From Mesorhizobium sp. ES1-4 (GTDB lineage: Bacteria > Pseudomonadota > Alphaproteobacteria > Rhizobiales > Rhizobiaceae), in contig NZ_JAIUGV010000008.1 of NCBI RefSeq assembly GCF_020164745.1, positions 292,311-356,310 on the forward strand: a stretch of DNA of 64,000 bases, in the 5' to 3' direction. The notes under the pieces are model-generated. The model made no database searches and had not been told where the DNA came from. It worked only from the letters and a program-made list of their open reading frames with translations. The position numbers and the translations under genes were made by a program. Numbering within the stretch: the stretch's first letter is position 1; each line of letters opens with the position of its first letter. Below, in pieces: positions 33,348 through 41,348 of the stretch.

Positions 33348-33511
33348 GCATGGCAGACGACAAACTCGAAACGGTCACCTTGACCGAACCCCAGAAGAAG
33401 GCCCAGCGCGGACGTTCCATCGCGATCGGCTTCGCGCTGGCGGTGCTCGTCGTCATTTTCTACATCGCGACGATCGTGAAGTTCGGCCACAATTTGTCGG
33501 GCAAGATGTGA
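33344..33511 (+). CDS. CoxF-like small membrane protein
   Basis: A 55-residue protein beginning MSMADDKLETVTLTEPQKKA, with one transmembrane helix (RSIAIGFALAVLVVIFYIAT) and a short exposed end. It overlaps ctaB by four bases and ctaG by one, so the three are translationally coupled. Small single-helix proteins at this position are found in other alphaproteobacterial oxidase operons (often called CoxF). Its part in assembly is inferred. It is easily missed by gene callers because of its size. Confidence 0.88.
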   Translation: MSMADDKLETVTLTEPQKKAQRGRSIAIGFALAVLVVIFYIATIVKFGHNLSGKM

Positions 33512-34143
33512 TGAGCGGCGAGACGCCCAGAAAATCGGCCGGGAAAACCAGCAACCTCGTCGTCGCGGCCGTTTGCCTCGCCTTCTTCACCGGCATGATC
33601 GGCATGGCCTATGCAGCCGTGCCGCTCTACAAGATGTTCTGCCAGGCGACAGGTTATGGCGGCACGACGCAGCGTGTCGAAAAGCAGTATGCCGGTCACG
33701 TGCTTGACCGTGAGATCACCGTCCGTTTCGACGCCAACATCGCCGGTGTGCCGTGGGATTTCCAGCCGGTCCAGCGCTCGATGACCATGAAGATAGGCGA
33801 GACCGTGCAGGCGCATTACCAGGCGACCAACAAGTTCGATCGCGTCGTCACCGGTCGTGCCACTTTCAACGTGCAGCCGGAACTGGCAGGCCCGTACTTC
33901 AACAAGGTCGAATGCTTCTGCTTCACCGATACGACGCTGAAGCCCGGCGAGACGCTGGACATGCCGGTCCTGTTCTATGTGGACCCTGATATCGTGAATG
34001 TGCCGGAACTGAAGGACATCAAGACGATCACTCTGTCCTATACGATGTTCCCGGTCGAAAAGAACAAGCCGGTCGCCTCCTCGGAGCCGGTCCAGGGCAA
34101 GAGCAAGACAGTTTCAGATACCGAAGGAAATCTCGGGGGTTGA
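33511..34143 (+). CDS. ctaG: Cytochrome c oxidase assembly protein (Cox11)
   Basis: A 210-residue copper chaperone that inserts CuB into subunit I. One N-terminal transmembrane helix (VVAAVCLAFFTGMIGMAYAA) anchors an immunoglobulin-like periplasmic domain with the copper-binding motif NKVECFCFTDTTL and VLFYVDPDI. It starts within the stop of the CoxF-like gene (TGATG). Subunit III follows 1 bp after its stop. Confidence 0.97.
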   Translation: MSGETPRKSAGKTSNLVVAAVCLAFFTGMIGMAYAAVPLYKMFCQATGYGGTTQRVEKQYAGHVLDREITVRFDANIAGVPWDFQPVQRSMTMKIGETVQAHYQATNKFDRVVTGRATFNVQPELAGPYFNKVECFCFTDTTLKPGETLDMPVLFYVDPDIVNVPELKDIKTITLSYTMFPVEKNKPVASSEPVQGKSKTVSDTEGNLGG

Positions 34144-34144
34144 T

Positions 34145-35026
34145 ATGGCAGACGCGCACGCAAAACCACACCATGACTACCATCTCGTCGACCCGAGCCC
34201 GTGGCCTTTCCTGGGATCGATAGGGGCGCTTGTCACCGCTTTTGGCGGCGTCTGCCTTATGGAATACCTGAAGGCCGGCTCCTTCCCGATCTTCGGCATC
34301 AACATCGCCAATCCCTGGCTGTTCTTCATCGGCATCGTGATCGTGCTGTACACCATGTTCGCCTGGTGGTCGGACACGATCAAGGAAGCGCATGAGGGTC
34401 ACCACACGCGCGTCGTGTCGCTGCATCTGCGCTACGGGATGATCATGTTCATCGCCTCGGAGGTGATGTTCTTCGTTGCCTGGTTCTGGGCCTACTTCGA
34501 TGCCAGCCTTTTTGCCGGTGAGGTGCAGAACTACGCGCGTCACACCTTTACCGGTGGTGTCTGGCCTCCGAAGGGCATGGAGGTTCTCGATCCCTTCCAT
34601 TTGCCGCTCTACAACACCATCATCCTGCTGCTCTCGGGCACCACGGTCACCTGGGCGCACCACTCGCTCATCCATGGCGACCGCAAGGGGCTGATCAACG
34701 GCCTGGTGCTGACCGTCGGTCTCGGCATGCTGTTCACCATGGTGCAGGCCTACGAGTACATACACGCGCCATTCGGCTTCAAGGATTCGATCTATGGCGC
34801 CACCTTCTTCATGGCGACCGGCTTCCATGGCTTCCATGTCATCATCGGCACCATCTTCTTGCTGGTCTGCCTGATCCGCGCGATGAAGGGCGACTTCACC
34901 CCCAAGCAGCATTTCGGCTTCGAGGCGGCCGCCTGGTACTGGCACTTCGTCGACGTCGTCTGGCTATTCCTGTTCGCCTCGATCTATGTCTGGGGATCGG
35001 CCGGCGCGGTGATCGAAGGCCACTGA
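34145..35026 (+). CDS. ctaE: Cytochrome c oxidase subunit III
   Basis: A 293-residue, seven-helix membrane protein of the oxidase core. Typical text: FAWWSDTIKEAHEGHHTRVV, EVMFFVAWFWAYFDASLF, GTTVTWAHHSLIHGDRKG, and near the end FGFEAAAWYWHFVDVVWLFL. It binds lipid and stabilises subunit I. An intrinsic terminator lies 27 bp after its stop, which would end much of the oxidase transcript here. Confidence 0.98.
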   Translation: MADAHAKPHHDYHLVDPSPWPFLGSIGALVTAFGGVCLMEYLKAGSFPIFGINIANPWLFFIGIVIVLYTMFAWWSDTIKEAHEGHHTRVVSLHLRYGMIMFIASEVMFFVAWFWAYFDASLFAGEVQNYARHTFTGGVWPPKGMEVLDPFHLPLYNTIILLLSGTTVTWAHHSLIHGDRKGLINGLVLTVGLGMLFTMVQAYEYIHAPFGFKDSIYGATFFMATGFHGFHVIIGTIFLLVCLIRAMKGDFTPKQHFGFEAAAWYWHFVDVVWLFLFASIYVWGSAGAVIEGH

Positions 35027-35034
35027 TCCAACTT

Positions 35035-35382
35035 TTGGATGTCGATTTCGCGAAGGCGGCCGCGGCGACGTGGCCGCCTTCTTCTTTTCGGCGCACGCCC
35101 GAAGGCCGCTATGTCCTCGACTGGCGCAACCCCAGCTGCGTCGCGCGCCAGTCGATCCATGTCTCCTATCCCGATGCCGACGATCTGGCGGCCGCGAAGG
35201 CGCGCAGTGTAGATCCCGGCGGCATGATCATGATCCACGGCCAGCCGAACGGCTTCGGCTGGTGGGGCTGGCTGCTTCAATTGGTCGACTGGACCGATGG
35301 CTGTATTGCCGTTACGGATTCCGCCATGGACGAAATCTGGGCAATGGTGGCCGATGGGGCACCGATCGAGATCGAGCAATGA
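35035..35382 (+). pseudogene. 5'-truncated L,D-transpeptidase (YkuD domain) remnant
   Basis: The frame can begin only at TTG 35035; no ATG or ribosome site serves it. Residues from about 20 on match the C-terminal part of a YafK-like YkuD domain: RTPEGRYVLDWRNPS, GGMIMIHGQPNGFGWWG, and DWTDGCIAVTDSAMDEIW with the catalytic cysteine, ending in APIEIEQ. Intact relatives carry about 55-60 more residues at the N-terminus, including the first strands of the fold. Here that part is replaced by the ctaE terminator hairpin. Its stop shares ATGA with the DUF983 gene. Probably non-functional, though the tail frame is undamaged. Confidence 0.75.
35053..35088 (+). terminator. Intrinsic terminator after ctaE
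   Basis: AAGGCGGCC (35053-35061) pairs perfectly with GGCCGCCTT (35072-35080) across a 10-base loop, directly followed by CTTCTTTT. This is a standard rho-independent terminator, 27 bp after the ctaE stop. It also lies inside the reading frame of the YkuD remnant. Confidence 0.85.
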
Positions 35383-35789
35383 CCATGAGCGACGGGCCAT
35401 CCACGACTGAAGACAAGGCGATCTGGCCTCCGATTGATCCCATTTCGGCCGGCCTGCACGGCCGGTGCCCGCGCTGCGGCGAGGGACGACTGTTTTCCGG
35501 CTTTCTCACTGTCGGCAAGCGCTGCGTCAATTGCGGCCTCGACTATTCCTACGCCGATGCCGGTGACGGGCCGGCGGTCTTCGTCATCCTGATCATCGGC
35601 TTCGTCATCGTCGGCCTTGCGCTCTGGGTCGAAGTGACGCTGAGCCCGCCGCTGTGGCTGCATCTGGTGATATGGATCCCGCTGGCCCTTGTGCTGTGCC
35701 TGACGGCGCTTCGGTTGATCAAGGGCGTGCTGCTCACCCTGCAATACAGCAACAAAGCTGCCGAGGGCCGGCTGGACCGCGGCGAATGA
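35379..35789 (+). CDS. DUF983 family membrane protein
   Basis: A 136-residue protein: a cysteine pair set (RCPRCGEGRLFSGFL, RCVNCGLDYSYADAGDG), a probable zinc ribbon, then two transmembrane helices (VFVILIIGFVIVGLALWVEV, LVIWIPLALVLCLTALRLI). DUF983 commonly sits between ctaE and surf1 in alphaproteobacteria, suggesting a role in oxidase assembly, but no function is proven. It shares ATGA overlaps on both sides, with the YkuD remnant and surf1. Confidence 0.93.
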   Translation: MTMSDGPSTTEDKAIWPPIDPISAGLHGRCPRCGEGRLFSGFLTVGKRCVNCGLDYSYADAGDGPAVFVILIIGFVIVGLALWVEVTLSPPLWLHLVIWIPLALVLCLTALRLIKGVLLTLQYSNKAAEGRLDRGE

Positions 35790-36541
35790 GCGAGACTTCC
35801 GTCAAAGCCGGCGGCCGTTCGCAGCCGAGATCGGTACTGTTGTTCGTCCTTGGCCTTGTGCTGTTCCTGGTACTGCTGGCGCTCGGCACCTGGCAGGTCC
35901 AGCGTCTGCACTGGAAGGAAGGCCTGCTGCGGACCATCGACCAGCGCACGCATTCGGCGCTGCTGCCACTGGCCGAGGTCGAAAGGGAATTCGCCTCGAC
36001 CGGCGACGTCGACTATACGCCGGTCACGGTGACCGGCACTTTCCTGCATTCGGGCGAGCGGCATTTCTACGCGACCTGGGAAGGGGATGCGGGCTTCAAT
36101 GTCTACACGCCGCTCGCCCTGGACGATGGCCGTTTCGTCCTGGTCAACCGTGGCTTCGTGCCTTACGACCTCAAGGATGCGGCCAAGCGCGCCAAGGGAC
36201 AGGTGACGGGCAAGGTCACTGTCACCGGGCTTGCCCGCAACCCGCTGCCGGCAAAGCCCTCGATGATGCTTCCCGACAATGACGTGGCCAAGAACATCTT
36301 CTACTGGAAGGACCGCGACGTCATGGCCGCGAGCGCCGGCCTGCCCGCTGGGTTCACGCTGGTTCCGATCTTCATCGATGCCGACAAGACGCCGAATCCG
36401 GGCGGTCTGCCGGTCGGAGGCGTGACCATCATCGATCTGCCGAACAGCCATCTGCAGTATGCTGTCACCTGGTACGGGCTCGCCGCCGCGCTTGCCGCCG
36501 TGCTCATACTGCGGCTTCGCCGCCCCGCGAAAGAGGACTGA
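35786..36541 (+). CDS. surf1: SURF1 family cytochrome oxidase assembly protein
   Basis: A 251-residue protein with the SURF1 layout: an N-terminal helix (LLFVLGLVLFLVLLALGTWQ), a periplasmic beta-domain (VTGTFLHSGERHFYATWEG, VLVNRGFVPYDLKDA), and a C-terminal helix (AVTWYGLAAALAAVLILRLR). It helps insert haem a into subunit I. The N-terminal GTWQVQRLHWK is the family start motif. It overlaps the DUF983 gene by ATGA. A GC-rich hairpin with a T-run (about 36545-36563) follows. Confidence 0.96.
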   Translation: MSETSVKAGGRSQPRSVLLFVLGLVLFLVLLALGTWQVQRLHWKEGLLRTIDQRTHSALLPLAEVEREFASTGDVDYTPVTVTGTFLHSGERHFYATWEGDAGFNVYTPLALDDGRFVLVNRGFVPYDLKDAAKRAKGQVTGKVTVTGLARNPLPAKPSMMLPDNDVAKNIFYWKDRDVMAASAGLPAGFTLVPIFIDADKTPNPGGLPVGGVTIIDLPNSHLQYAVTWYGLAAALAAVLILRLRRPAKED

Positions 36542-36544
36542 ACG

Positions 36545-36563
36545 CGGGCGCCGCCCCCTTTTT
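36545..36563 (+). terminator. Short candidate terminator after surf1
   Basis: GGGCGCCGCCC (a four-base stem with a three-base loop) is followed by CCTTTTT. The stem is short, so it is a weak call. It lies between surf1 and ispH, in an 87-bp gap that also contains a perfect TTGACA (36574-36579) as a possible -35 of ispH. Confidence 0.4.
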
Positions 36564-36628
36564 GCCGATGCTCTTGACAGGGCAGGGGTAGGCACCTCAT
36601 TTCGGCGCTGACGAACGGCCAGGATTCA

Positions 36629-37639
36629 ATGCTTCAGACAATCGCCAAGCCTCCTCTGACGATCCGGCTCTGCCAGCCGCGCGGCTTTTGCGCCGGCGTC
36701 GACCGCGCCATACAGATCGTCGTGCTGGCGCTGAAGAAATACGGCGCGCCGGTCTACGTCCGCCATGAGATCGTGCACAACCGCTATGTGGTGGAAGGGC
36801 TGCAAAGCCTGGGCGCCGTCTTTATCGAGGAGCTTTCCGAAATTCCGGCCGAGCACCGGCGGTCGCCGGTGGTCTTCTCCGCGCATGGCGTGCCGAAATC
36901 GGTGCCGGCGGATGCCCAGGCGCGAAATCTGTTCTATCTCGACGCCACCTGTCCGCTGGTTTCGAAGGTGCACAAACAGGCGATGCGGCATCAGCGGCTT
37001 GGCCGCCACGTTCTGCTGATCGGCCATGCCGGCCACCCCGAGGTGATCGGCACCATGGGGCAGTTGCCGGAAGGCGCGGTGACGCTGGTCGAGACCGAGG
37101 CCGATGCCGCCAGGCTTGTACCCGCCGATCCGAAGGCGCTCGGTCTCGTCACCCAGACCACGCTCTCGGTCGAGGATACCGCCGGCATCATCCGCGCGCT
37201 GCAGGAGCGCTTTCCGGACCTGCAGGCGCCGGCGGCGGAGTCGATCTGCTACGCCACCACCAACCGACAAGAGGCGGTCAAGGACACCGCCCCGGGTGCT
37301 GACCTCTATCTGATCGTCGGCGCCCCCAATTCCTCGAATTCGCGCCGCCTTGTCGAAGTTGCCGAACGCGCCGGCGCCGCCATGTCGCTTCTCGTGCAGC
37401 GCGCCGCCGAAATTCCGTGGAATGACATCGGCACAATCTCGACGCTCGGTCTGTCGGCGGGGGCATCGGCGCCGGAGATCATCGTCGACGAGATCATCGA
37501 AGCGTTCCGCCAGCGTTTCGATGTGACCATCGACCTGGCCATCACGGCCACCGAAACAGAGGATTTTCCGGTCATGCGGGTATTGCGCGATGTCGAACTG
37601 ACGCCGGCCGACATGGCCTTCGTCAACGGGGCCGCGTGA
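36629..37639 (+). CDS. ispH: 4-hydroxy-3-methylbut-2-enyl diphosphate reductase
   Basis: The last enzyme of the MEP isoprenoid pathway, making IPP and DMAPP; 336 residues. The three cysteines of its iron-sulfur cluster lie in CQPRGFCAGVDRAI, DATCPLVSKVHKQA and ESICYATTNRQEA. The glutamate/threonine part VTQTTLSVEDT is conserved. ATG 36629 is chosen; no strong ribosome site is seen. thrB follows after 6 bp. Confidence 0.97.
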   Translation: MLQTIAKPPLTIRLCQPRGFCAGVDRAIQIVVLALKKYGAPVYVRHEIVHNRYVVEGLQSLGAVFIEELSEIPAEHRRSPVVFSAHGVPKSVPADAQARNLFYLDATCPLVSKVHKQAMRHQRLGRHVLLIGHAGHPEVIGTMGQLPEGAVTLVETEADAARLVPADPKALGLVTQTTLSVEDTAGIIRALQERFPDLQAPAAESICYATTNRQEAVKDTAPGADLYLIVGAPNSSNSRRLVEVAERAGAAMSLLVQRAAEIPWNDIGTISTLGLSAGASAPEIIVDEIIEAFRQRFDVTIDLAITATETEDFPVMRVLRDVELTPADMAFVNGAA

Positions 37640-37645
37640 ACAGCC

Positions 37646-38608
37646 ATGGCGGTCTACACCGACGTTGCCGAGGGCGAACTCGGCGCTTTCCTGAAGCACT
37701 ACCCCGTCGGCGATCTCCTGTCGTACAAGGGTATCGCCGAGGGCACCGAGAATTCGAACTTCCTGCTGCACACCTCCAGCGGCTCGTACATCCTGACGCT
37801 CTATGAAAAGCGGGTCGAGAAGGCGGATCTGCCCTTCTTCCTCGGGTTGATGGGGCATCTCGCCAACAAGGGGGTGTCCTGCCCGCTGCCGGTGTCCGCG
37901 CATGACGGCAGCGTCATCGGCACGCTGGCTGGCCGGCCGGCGGTCATCATCACCTTCCTCGAGGGTCTTTCGCTGCGGCGACCGGCCGCGACCCATTGCG
38001 CCGAGGTTGGCAAGGCGCTGGCCGCGCTGCACCTGGCTGGCGCCGACTTTTCGATGAGGCGCCCGAACGCGCTCGCTCTGGACGGCTGGCGCAAGCTTTG
38101 GGGTGCGTCTCGCAGCCGCGCCGACGAGGTCGAGCCGGGCCTTGCCGCCGAGGTCGACGCCGACTTCGCCGATTTCGAGCATAACTGGCCCAAGGGCCTC
38201 CCCGCGGGCATAATCCACGCCGATCTTTTCCCTGACAATGTCTTTTTCCTTGGCGAGAAGCTTTCGGGTCTGATCGACTTCTATTTCGCCTGTGACGATC
38301 TCTACGCCTACGACGTCGCCACCTGCCTCAACGCCTGGTGCTTCGAGAAGGACTTTTCCTTCAATCTCACCAAGGGCAGGGCGTTGCTCGCGGGCTATCA
38401 GAGCGTGCGCCCCCTGAGCGCGGAGGAGAAGGCGGCGCTGCCGATGCTGGCGCGCGGCTCGGCACTGCGCTTCATGCTGACCCGGCTCTACGACTGGCTG
38501 ACCGTCCCCGATGGCGGGCTGGTGATGAAACGCGACCCGACCGAATACATCAGAAGGATGCGGTTCCATCGGGCGATCAGATCTCCTTCGGAATATGGAT
38601 TGGCATGA
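37646..38608 (+). CDS. thrB: Homoserine kinase (ThrB2/APH type)
   Basis: A 320-residue kinase that phosphorylates homoserine on the way to threonine. It belongs to the aminoglycoside-phosphotransferase-like homoserine kinases of alphaproteobacteria, not to the GHMP family. The catalytic loop GIIHADLFPDNVFF is clear, and DFYFACDDLYAYDVATCLNA carries the metal Asp. It starts 6 bp after ispH and shares ATGA with rnhA. Threonine synthase (thrC) is encoded in the same window on the other strand, about 8 kb away. Confidence 0.96.
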   Translation: MAVYTDVAEGELGAFLKHYPVGDLLSYKGIAEGTENSNFLLHTSSGSYILTLYEKRVEKADLPFFLGLMGHLANKGVSCPLPVSAHDGSVIGTLAGRPAVIITFLEGLSLRRPAATHCAEVGKALAALHLAGADFSMRRPNALALDGWRKLWGASRSRADEVEPGLAAEVDADFADFEHNWPKGLPAGIIHADLFPDNVFFLGEKLSGLIDFYFACDDLYAYDVATCLNAWCFEKDFSFNLTKGRALLAGYQSVRPLSAEEKAALPMLARGSALRFMLTRLYDWLTVPDGGLVMKRDPTEYIRRMRFHRAIRSPSEYGLA

Positions 38609-39138
38609 GCAAGCAGGTTGAAATCTTTACCGATGGCGCCTGTTCAGGCAATCCCGGCCCCGGCGGCTGGGGCGCCGTCCTGCGCTTCAACGGCACCACC
38701 AAGGAACTCTCAGGCGGCGAGGCCGAGACGACCAACAACCGCATGGAATTGCTGGCGGCGATCTCGGCGCTGAACGCCTTGAAGGAACCTTGCACGGTCG
38801 AGCTCCACACCGACAGCAAATACGTCATGGACGGCATTTCCAAATGGATCCATGGATGGAAGAAGAACGGCTGGAAGACCGCCGACAGGAAGCCCGTCAA
38901 GAACGGTGAGCTCTGGCAGGCGCTGGACGAGGCCAACCGGCGCCACAAAGTCACCTGGAACTGGGTTAAGGGCCATGCCGGCCATGCCGAGAACGAGCGC
39001 GCCGACGAACTTGCAAGGGAAGGCATGGCGCCGTTCAAGAAGGGGCCTTTCAGGCCGGTAGCGTCGGCGCCAAAGCCTGACGTCCAGGCAAAGCAGCCCC
39101 TGGCTCCGAAAACACGTCGTTCGACCCAGAGCTATTGA
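38605..39138 (+). CDS. rnhA: Ribonuclease HI
   Basis: A 177-residue RNase H that removes RNA from RNA-DNA hybrids. The acidic active site is intact: FTDGACSGNPGPGGWG, TNNRMELLAAISAL, LHTDSKYVMDG, and the last Asp in GHAGHAENERADELAREGM. A basic proline-rich tail of about 30 residues (from about 145) extends past the usual end. It overlaps thrB by ATGA, giving the ispH-thrB-rnhA operon known from other alphaproteobacteria. Confidence 0.97.
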   Translation: MSKQVEIFTDGACSGNPGPGGWGAVLRFNGTTKELSGGEAETTNNRMELLAAISALNALKEPCTVELHTDSKYVMDGISKWIHGWKKNGWKTADRKPVKNGELWQALDEANRRHKVTWNWVKGHAGHAENERADELAREGMAPFKKGPFRPVASAPKPDVQAKQPLAPKTRRSTQSY

Positions 39139-39220
39139 GCTCCAACCATTTCGGCTACGATATCGGCCCGCGCCACATCATCCATGGATGGCGGCCGATC
39201 GACAGCCTGCACTGAACCGT

Positions 39221-39697
39221 CTAGCGGATCAGCAGCGCCGTGCCCCAAAGCCCAAGCGCGAACACAGTGTGCGACACCAGGTTGAAGGCGCGGATCCGCA
39301 TCGGGTTCGGCCGCTTTGAAGCCGCCCAGCCGGCGCCCATGCCTGGCGCCAGCAGGAACCAGCCAGCGCCGACGGTAACGATGCCGAAGATGAAGGCCGG
39401 CAGGAAGGTCGGCGCGGCCAGCCAGCCCGTTCCTGCCACCACGACCAGGATGATGCCGTAGACGATGCCGACAAAGTAGTGAAAGGCCCAGCCTAGGGGC
39501 ACCTCATGCGCGTAGGGCGCCGCATCGCCGATATCGTCGTGAAAAACCTTGTCGCCGAGGTGCCAGACCCAGCGCCCGACCGGCCCCCAGTTCGGCCGTG
39601 GCTGGCCGAATGCCTTGTGCAGGAAGAAGGCCCAGAGATCCATCAGGATGGTGGCGCCGACGCCGATCGCGATACCGCGCCAGAAGATGTCAAACAT
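39221..39697 (-). CDS. DUF2938 family membrane protein
   Basis: A 158-residue protein with four hydrophobic helices, beginning IAIGVGATILMDLWAFFLH and including FHYFVGIVYGIILVVVAG and FIFGIVTVGAGWFLLAPGMG. This fits DUF2938, a family of small membrane proteins without known function. The ATG at 39697 is used. It converges with rnhA across 82 bp that hold a 7-bp inverted repeat (ATCGGCC at 39162-39168, GGCCGAT at 39193-39199) without a T-run. Confidence 0.85.
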   Translation of the reverse strand: MFDIFWRGIAIGVGATILMDLWAFFLHKAFGQPRPNWGPVGRWVWHLGDKVFHDDIGDAAPYAHEVPLGWAFHYFVGIVYGIILVVVAGTGWLAAPTFLPAFIFGIVTVGAGWFLLAPGMGAGWAASKRPNPMRIRAFNLVSHTVFALGLWGTALLIR

Positions 39698-39790
39698 TCT
39701 TGGTCCCCCCGGAACGCCGGCAGTTCCGCAGCGTAGCCGCCCGTCATACGAAGCAGCCGTTGCGGCTTCGCATGACCCGGCCGTCGAAGC

Positions 39791-40273
39791 TCAGAGCTGG
39801 CCGAGAATGTGGGCCGCGCCGGACTCGTCGACGCCGGGCTTGGTCTCGACATTGAGCGCGGAGACCTTGCCGTCCTCGATAATCATCGAAAACCGCTTCG
39901 AGCGCAGGCCCATGCCGCCACCGGAGTAGTCCGCGTCGAGACCGATCGCCTTGGCGAAATCGCCGTTGCCGTCGGCGAGGAACAGGACCTTGCCCTCGCC
40001 GCCGGTGAAGCGCGCCCATGCGCCCATGACATGAACGTCGTTGACCGAAACGACAGCGATGGTGTCGACGCCGCGCGCCAGGATCGCGTCACGGTTTTCG
40101 AGATAGCCGGGCAGATGGTTGTTGCTGCAGGTCGGCGTGAAGGCGCCGGGCACGCCGAACAGAACCACTTTCTTGCCCGCAAAAATCTCCGCCGACGTGA
40201 TCGGCTTGGCGCCGTCGGCGGTCATGGTCTTGAAGGTCGCTTCGGGCAGCTTGTCGCCAACGGAGATGGTCAT
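39791..40273 (-). CDS. Prx5-type peroxiredoxin
   Basis: A 160-residue thiol peroxidase of the Prx5/AhpC-TSA group. The peroxidatic cysteine sits in GVPGAFTPTCSNNHLPGYLE. VNDVHVMGAWARF, FLADGNGDFAKAIGL and GLRSKRFSMIIEDGKV follow as in family members that use glutathione or thioredoxin. It removes hydroperoxides. It is followed upstream on the same strand by a DsbD-N-like gene (gap 96 bp), which may belong to the same redox theme. Confidence 0.95.
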   Translation of the reverse strand: MTISVGDKLPEATFKTMTADGAKPITSAEIFAGKKVVLFGVPGAFTPTCSNNHLPGYLENRDAILARGVDTIAVVSVNDVHVMGAWARFTGGEGKVLFLADGNGDFAKAIGLDADYSGGGMGLRSKRFSMIIEDGKVSALNVETKPGVDESGAAHILGQL

Positions 40274-40369
40274 GAATTCCTCGCTTGGGGAGTGGAAGGA
40301 CGTGTTTTGCGATAGCGAAACAGGGTTGTTTCCGCAACTGGCCAGCAGCCGCTATCAAGACGGCCAACA

Positions 40370-41176
40370 TCAAGGGAAAGGCAGCAACCCCGCGACCGCG
40401 CCGGCCGAACTTGTCAGCGTGTAGTGGAGCCCGCCCTCCGTCGGCGTCGTCGAAGGGCGATCGAGGATCGGTACGGTGAAGATCAACTTGCCGTCCTTTT
40501 CCGCGCGCGAAGGTGTACCGAACATGTAATCGCGCTCGCCGGCGACGAAAAAATCCGCCGCCGCCGGGTCGCCGGGAAAGCTCGCCTCGACAACCAGCGT
40601 CTCGTGATCGCCCGGCAGCACGTTGATGCCGAAGTCAGGCTTTGCCGGCGCCGGCAATGCCGTGAAACTCGCCTTCACCAATGCCGCGTCGTCGGCATTG
40701 TCAGGATCGGAGGCGGGGTCGACGCTCAGCCGTGTCTGCACGGGGATGCAGATGGTCTCACAAATGCCGAGAAAGATGTCGGCATCGATGACGGCCGGCC
40801 GGTTCGGCGTCGCCAGCGTGAATGTTACAGGCAGCGAAACGGGATAGTTGTAGCCGGCCCATTTGCCATAGCCATCGTCGTGGCGCTGCGGCGCGGGAAA
40901 CGACAGTATCGCATCGGCGATATTGGTGCTGGCCGAAATGTCCAGCTGCGGCGGAACACCTGCGTCACCAGGGTCGCGCCAGTAGGTCTTCCAGCCCGGT
41001 TTGAGCGCGATATCGAGAACGCCTTGGATGCGACCGGCGTCGTCCGGCCTGCCGCTGGTCACCAGCCGCACCTTGCCGCCTTCGCTCTTGTACCAGGCTG
41101 ATGAGGAGGCGGTGGCGGGGAGGGCGGTTGCCAATGCGATGACCGCGCCGAGCAACAGGATTTTCAAGCTTTGCAT
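40370..41176 (-). CDS. Exported DsbD alpha-domain-like protein
   Basis: A 268-residue exported protein. A signal peptide (LLLGAVIALATALPATA, cleavage near ASS) leads to a domain resembling the N-terminal, periplasmic part of DsbD: LKPGWKTYWRDPGDAGVPPQ, WAGYNYPVSLPVTF, and ICETICIPVQTRL with a cysteine pair (C-x3-C). DsbD itself has further membrane and thioredoxin domains; these are absent, so it is a stand-alone alpha-like domain. Probable role: handling of thiols or copper delivery in the periplasm; this is inferred. Confidence 0.85.
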   Translation of the reverse strand: MQSLKILLLGAVIALATALPATASSSAWYKSEGGKVRLVTSGRPDDAGRIQGVLDIALKPGWKTYWRDPGDAGVPPQLDISASTNIADAILSFPAPQRHDDGYGKWAGYNYPVSLPVTFTLATPNRPAVIDADIFLGICETICIPVQTRLSVDPASDPDNADDAALVKASFTALPAPAKPDFGINVLPGDHETLVVEASFPGDPAAADFFVAGERDYMFGTPSRAEKDGKLIFTVPILDRPSTTPTEGGLHYTLTSSAGAVAGLLPFP

Positions 41177-41348
41177 GGTGGTGATTTGATCGTCCGTTCG
41201 TGGCCGCGCAATGATTTCATCGCCTTGCTGTTATCATATTTGCGTGACCTTCGCGGGCAAGCCAAGCCCGGCCTGCCGATATGGGCTTTGGTCGAATCCG
41301 GTACGGCCCATCTTTTCGGCGCCCGGGAAACACGTTACCCTCCCTGGC

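Noticed and set aside
36626..38569. 647-codon minus-strand frame opposite ispH and thrB
   Set aside because: Spans two intact genes in antisense and shows no domain.
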